DNA of 64,000 nt from the NCBI GenBank assembly GCA_965249645.1, contig CBDFML010000009.1, positions 62,001-126,000 of the forward strand. Reading direction: 5' to 3'. Positions 61,209 to 64,000 of the stretch are shown here, piece by piece (positions within the stretch are counted from its first letter, which is position 1; every line of letters starts with the position of its first letter). Source of the DNA: CAVOEB01 sp965249645 (GTDB taxonomy: Bacteria > Pseudomonadota > Alphaproteobacteria > UBA828 > JAPUJA01). Under the pieces are notes generated by a model. The model was not told where the DNA came from and did no database searches. It saw nothing but the letters and a program-made list of their open reading frames with translations. The translations under genes were made by a program, and so were the position numbers.

Positions 61209-61876
61209 GAGTCGTTGTTCCAAGCCTCGATCGCCTGCTTGATGCCCTCGGACATTTCCTCGGGATCGATGCCGAAACTGAAATGGGCGAGGTACTTGCC
61301 TTCGCGGTCCAGCAGGTAAGTAAAAGCCGAATGATCCATGGTGTAGTCGTCGTCGCCGAGCGGGACGCGGGCGCTGTAGATCCGGTAGGCCGCAGTGACT
61401 TGGTCGATCTCGTCCCGTGTGCCGGTTAATCCCAGGATCCGGGAATCGAACGCTGTTACGTACTCGCCTATCGCCTCGACGCCGTCCCGTTCAGGGTCGA
61501 CCGTGATGAACAACGGCTGGATCTCGTTAGCCTCGTCATCGAGGTGGTCGAGGGTCATCGAGATGTCGCGCAAGGTCGACGGGCAGACGTCGGGACAATG
61601 GGTAAACCCGAAAAAGACAAGCATGTAGCGACCACGAAAATCATCGTCGCTCACGCGGTTGCCGTGATGATTCGTGAGCCGGAACGGGCCGCCGATATCC
61701 GCCTCGGTCAGTGCCGTGTCGGTGCTTTGATCGGGCGGTTCGCTCGGGCCGGGAGTGAGGAACCACGCTGCGATGCCGACAACAACCGCGGTGATGGAAA
61801 CAACGATGAGAACGAGCGGCCTCGGGTCGGGGCGGTCCGGCGGCGGGTTGGGGGAAGGATCGTCGTCGGTGGTCAC
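61205..61876 (-). CDS. SCO1/SenC family protein
   Basis: Membrane-anchored thioredoxin-fold protein that assembles the CuA centre of cytochrome c oxidase; 223 aa. One helix (about 20-40) is followed by the copper/redox motif HCPDVCP (C94 and C98) and H182 in MDHSAFTYL. A proline-rich N-terminal tail of 20 residues faces the cytoplasm. It is upstream of and overlapping PCu(A)C, and 27 bp downstream of hemB; heme and copper supply for the same oxidase is a plausible common theme. Confidence 0.92.
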   Translation of the reverse strand: MTTDDDPSPNPPPDRPDPRPLVLIVVSITAVVVGIAAWFLTPGPSEPPDQSTDTALTEADIGGPFRLTNHHGNRVSDDDFRGRYMLVFFGFTHCPDVCPSTLRDISMTLDHLDDEANEIQPLFITVDPERDGVEAIGEYVTAFDSRILGLTGTRDEIDQVTAAYRIYSARVPLGDDDYTMDHSAFTYLLDREGKYLAHFSFGIDPEEMSEGIKQAIEAWNNDS

Positions 61877-61903
61877 GGCAACTCGTCGGCTCGAGCCGGG
61901 CAG

Positions 61904-62917
61904 CTAGCTGGCGGCGAGCTCGCGCGCGATGTCGAACGCCGCATAGGTGATGATCGCGTCCGCGCCGGCGCGCTTGAAGCAAAGCAGGCTCTCGACCATC
62001 GCCTGCTCTCCGTCGATCCAGCCTCGTTCGCCCGCCGCCTTCACCATGGCGTATTCGCCGCTCACCTGGTACGCGAAGACCGGCAGGCCGAAGCGGTCTT
62101 TGACCCGCCGGACGATGTCGAGATAAGGCAAGCCGGGTTTGACGATGACCGCATCCGTGCCCTCGGCGATATCGAGCTGGACTTCGCGGATTGCCTCCTC
62201 GCCGTTCGCCGGATTCATCTGATAGGTCCGCTTGTCGCCCTGGCCCAGATTGGCCGAGGAGCCGACCGCGTCGCGGAACGGGCCGTAGAACGCCGACGCG
62301 TATTTGGCAGCGTAGGACACGATGCGGACATGCTCGAAGCCCTGGCCGTCAAGCGCGGCGCGGATCGCCCCGACCCGACCATCCATCATGTCGGACGGCG
62401 CGATCACGTCGCATCCCGCTTCGGCCTGGACCAACGCCTGGTGGCACAGCACCGCCACGGTCTCGTCATTGACAACATAGTCGTTGCGCACGAGGCCGTC
62501 CTGGCCGTGGGTGGTGTAGGGATCGAGCGCCACGTCGCACATCACGCCGATCCCGCTTACCCGCCGCTTGATGGCACGCACGGCGTGGCAAATCAGATTA
62601 TCGGCATTGGTTGCCTCGTCGCCGTCGGGAGTCTTGCGCTCCGGCGGGGTCGCGGGAAACAGCGCAACCAGGGGGATGCCGAGCCCGGCAGCTTGCTCGA
62701 CAGCGTCGACCAGCTCCGCGATCGGCAGGCGATTGACACCGGGCATACTCGCGACCGGTTCCGCCGCGGTATCGCCATCGTGCACGAAGATCGGCCAGAT
62801 CAGGTCGTCGACGGACAGCTTGTTTTCGGCGACGAGCCGGCGCGACCAATCGTTGCGCCGATTACGCCGCAGACGGGTACCGGGAAATCGACCGAATGTT
62901 GGTGATCCTGAACTCAT
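61904..62917 (-). CDS. hemB: delta-aminolevulinic acid dehydratase (porphobilinogen synthase)
   Basis: Condenses two 5-aminolevulinate molecules in tetrapyrrole synthesis; 337 aa. The active-site lysines are K205 (YAAKYASAFYGPFRDA) and K260 (VIVKPGLPYLDIV). The metal loop is MCDVALDPYTTHGQDG, with aspartate replacing the zinc cysteines, so it is the magnesium/potassium type. The N-terminus RLRRNRRNDWSRRLVAE is typical of alphaproteobacteria. It lies 13 bp after the O-acetylhomoserine sulfhydrylase gene. Confidence 0.94.
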   Translation of the reverse strand: MSSGSPTFGRFPGTRLRRNRRNDWSRRLVAENKLSVDDLIWPIFVHDGDTAAEPVASMPGVNRLPIAELVDAVEQAAGLGIPLVALFPATPPERKTPDGDEATNADNLICHAVRAIKRRVSGIGVMCDVALDPYTTHGQDGLVRNDYVVNDETVAVLCHQALVQAEAGCDVIAPSDMMDGRVGAIRAALDGQGFEHVRIVSYAAKYASAFYGPFRDAVGSSANLGQGDKRTYQMNPANGEEAIREVQLDIAEGTDAVIVKPGLPYLDIVRRVKDRFGLPVFAYQVSGEYAMVKAAGERGWIDGEQAMVESLLCFKRAGADAIITYAAFDIARELAAS

Positions 62918-62930
62918 GCCTTCCCGACGC

Positions 62931-64000
62931 CTATGCCTTTTTCAGTGCCTGCTCGAGATCGCCGAGGATGTCGTCGATATGCTCGAGGCCGACGGACAGA
63001 CGGACAAAACCTTCCGGCGCGCCCGATGCCGCCAGTTCTTCCGGCGTCAGTTGCGAATGGGTCGTCGTTGCCGGGTGGATTGCCAGGCTCCGCGCGTCGC
63101 CGATATTGGCCAGGTGATAGAACATCTCAAGGGAGTTGACGAACTTGTCGCCTGCCTTGCGGCCGCCCTTCAGCTGCATACCGACAAGCCCGCCGTAGCC
63201 GCCCGACAGGTACTTGTCGGCGCGCTCGCGGTACTTGCCCCGCATCAGGCCCGGATAGATGACCTTCGATACTTTCTTGTTCTTGTTCAGCCACTTGGCG
63301 ACGGCCATCGCGTTCTGGCAGTGGCGCTCCATGCGCAGGGGAAGGGTCTCAAGCCCCTGTAACAGCAAGAACGCGTTGAACGGACTCATGGCCTGGCCGC
63401 AGTCGCGCAGCAAGGTGACCCGCGCCTTGATTATATAGGCGATCGGACCCAGCGGCTTGACCGCCTGGGTCCAGACGGCGCCGTGATAGCTCGCATCGGG
63501 TTCGTTGAGCAACGGGAAGCGCTTGGCGTGCTTCTCCCAGTCGAACTTGCCGCTGTCCACGATGATGCCGCCGATTGAGTTGCCGTGGCCACCGGTGTAT
63601 TTCGTGCAGGATGTGGCCAGGATCGTCGCGCCGTGATCGATCGGCCGGCACAGCCCCACCGCCGCGGTGTTGTCGACGATCAGGGGCACGCCCAGTCGCT
63701 TGCCGACCTTGGCCACTTCCGCGAGGGGAAAGACCTGAAGCTTTGGATTGGGCAGGGTCTCGGCGTAATAAGCGCGGGTCTTGTCGTCGGTCGCCCGGGC
63801 AAACGCCTCCGGGTCCGCCGGGTCGACGAAACGAACCTCGATGCCCATTTTCTTGAGCGAGCTAGAAAACAGGGTCCAGGTGCCGCCGTAAAGATCGGTC
63901 GAACTGACCACGTTGTCGCCCACTTCGGCAATGTTCTGGATCGCCATCATCGAGGCCGACTGGCCCGACGAGAGCGCGAGGGCCGCGACGCCGCCTTCCA
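62931..64000 (-). CDS. metY: O-acetylhomoserine sulfhydrylase (C-terminal part, 5' end outside window)
   Basis: PLP enzyme of the Cys/Met metabolism family; the visible 3' ~356 codons run to the right edge (position 64000) still open. Seen are GGTWTLFSSSLKKMG, AYYAETLPNPKLQV, VDNTAAVGLCRPIDHG, the PLP lysine in SCTKYTGGHGNSIGG, MSPFNAFLLLQGLETL, and HPATTTHSQLTPEE. It makes homocysteine from O-acetylhomoserine and sulfide. MetZ-type activity on O-succinylhomoserine cannot be excluded. It is followed by hemB after 13 bp. Confidence 0.92.
   Translation of the reverse strand, partial: EGGVAALALSSGQSASMMAIQNIAEVGDNVVSSTDLYGGTWTLFSSSLKKMGIEVRFVDPADPEAFARATDDKTRAYYAETLPNPKLQVFPLAEVAKVGKRLGVPLIVDNTAAVGLCRPIDHGATILATSCTKYTGGHGNSIGGIIVDSGKFDWEKHAKRFPLLNEPDASYHGAVWTQAVKPLGPIAYIIKARVTLLRDCGQAMSPFNAFLLLQGLETLPLRMERHCQNAMAVAKWLNKNKKVSKVIYPGLMRGKYRERADKYLSGGYGGLVGMQLKGGRKAGDKFVNSLEMFYHLANIGDARSLAIHPATTTHSQLTPEELAASGAPEGFVRLSVGLEHIDDILGDLEQALKKA

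Overview
The window is GC-rich and gene-dense, and it reads as a chromosomal segment of an alphaproteobacterium, most likely a Rhodospirillales-like aquatic heterotroph. The evidence is the conserved block rpoZ - spoT/relA - DUF2062 - pdxJ - acpS - lepB - rnc - era - (response regulator) - recO - parC, together with the MotAB type, the Bpt transferase, the TRAP and polyamine transporters and many four-base (ATGA/GTGA) gene overlaps. This assignment is inference from gene content. I saw no rRNA, tRNA, insertion sequence or CRISPR array.

Positions 1-21.1 kb are an accessory and catabolic region. A polyamine-type ABC transporter (potD-A-B-C order, minus strand) diverges from an agmatinase-family ureohydrolase. 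Next come small oxidoreductase and hydrolase genes (SDR, cyclase, carboxymuconolactone-decarboxylase-like, DUF4242), a protein with three fused RidA domains, and an ectoine-degradation module (doeA, doeB, and convergent eutA). A truncated second doeA copy lies 1.8 kb upstream of the intact one, and a Rieske oxygenase plus an NTF2-like gene sit between the copies. After a GAF histidine kinase, maiA and two small enzymes comes an unusual DoxX-DoxX-NDH-2 fusion, then a second ureohydrolase.

Positions 21.1-22.9 kb hold the most novel locus. A TetR-family repressor faces a gene for a secreted protein made almost entirely of decapeptide repeats. That gene has a near-consensus sigma70 promoter whose spacer contains a perfect palindrome, and it ends at a textbook terminator. 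A nine-base motif is shared, in opposite orientation, by the two promoters, which suggests that the TetR protein controls both genes.

Positions 22.9-48.1 kb are mostly core functions: glnA, a PLP-dependent dehydratase, an alpha/beta hydrolase, a HAD dehalogenase, a lytic transglycosylase, dapA, smpB, korAB (2-oxoacid:ferredoxin oxidoreductase), an SDR, a UDG, a NYN nuclease, folK, rpoZ, the (p)ppGpp enzyme, and the pdxJ-acpS-lepB-rnc-era-recO-parC run. A 340-bp non-coding stretch with a 24-bp perfect palindrome lies between the (p)ppGpp gene and the DUF2062 gene.

Positions 48.1-64 kb carry a TakPQM-like TRAP transporter (the small permease apparently starts at CTG), bpt, an SLC13 permease with RCK_C domains, motA/motB, an N-formylglutamate deformylase, a penicillin-acylase-family gene broken by a one-base frameshift, a CoA transferase, a copper-delivery pair (PCu(A)C and SCO1), hemB, and the 3' part of an O-acetylhomoserine sulfhydrylase gene that runs off the right edge.
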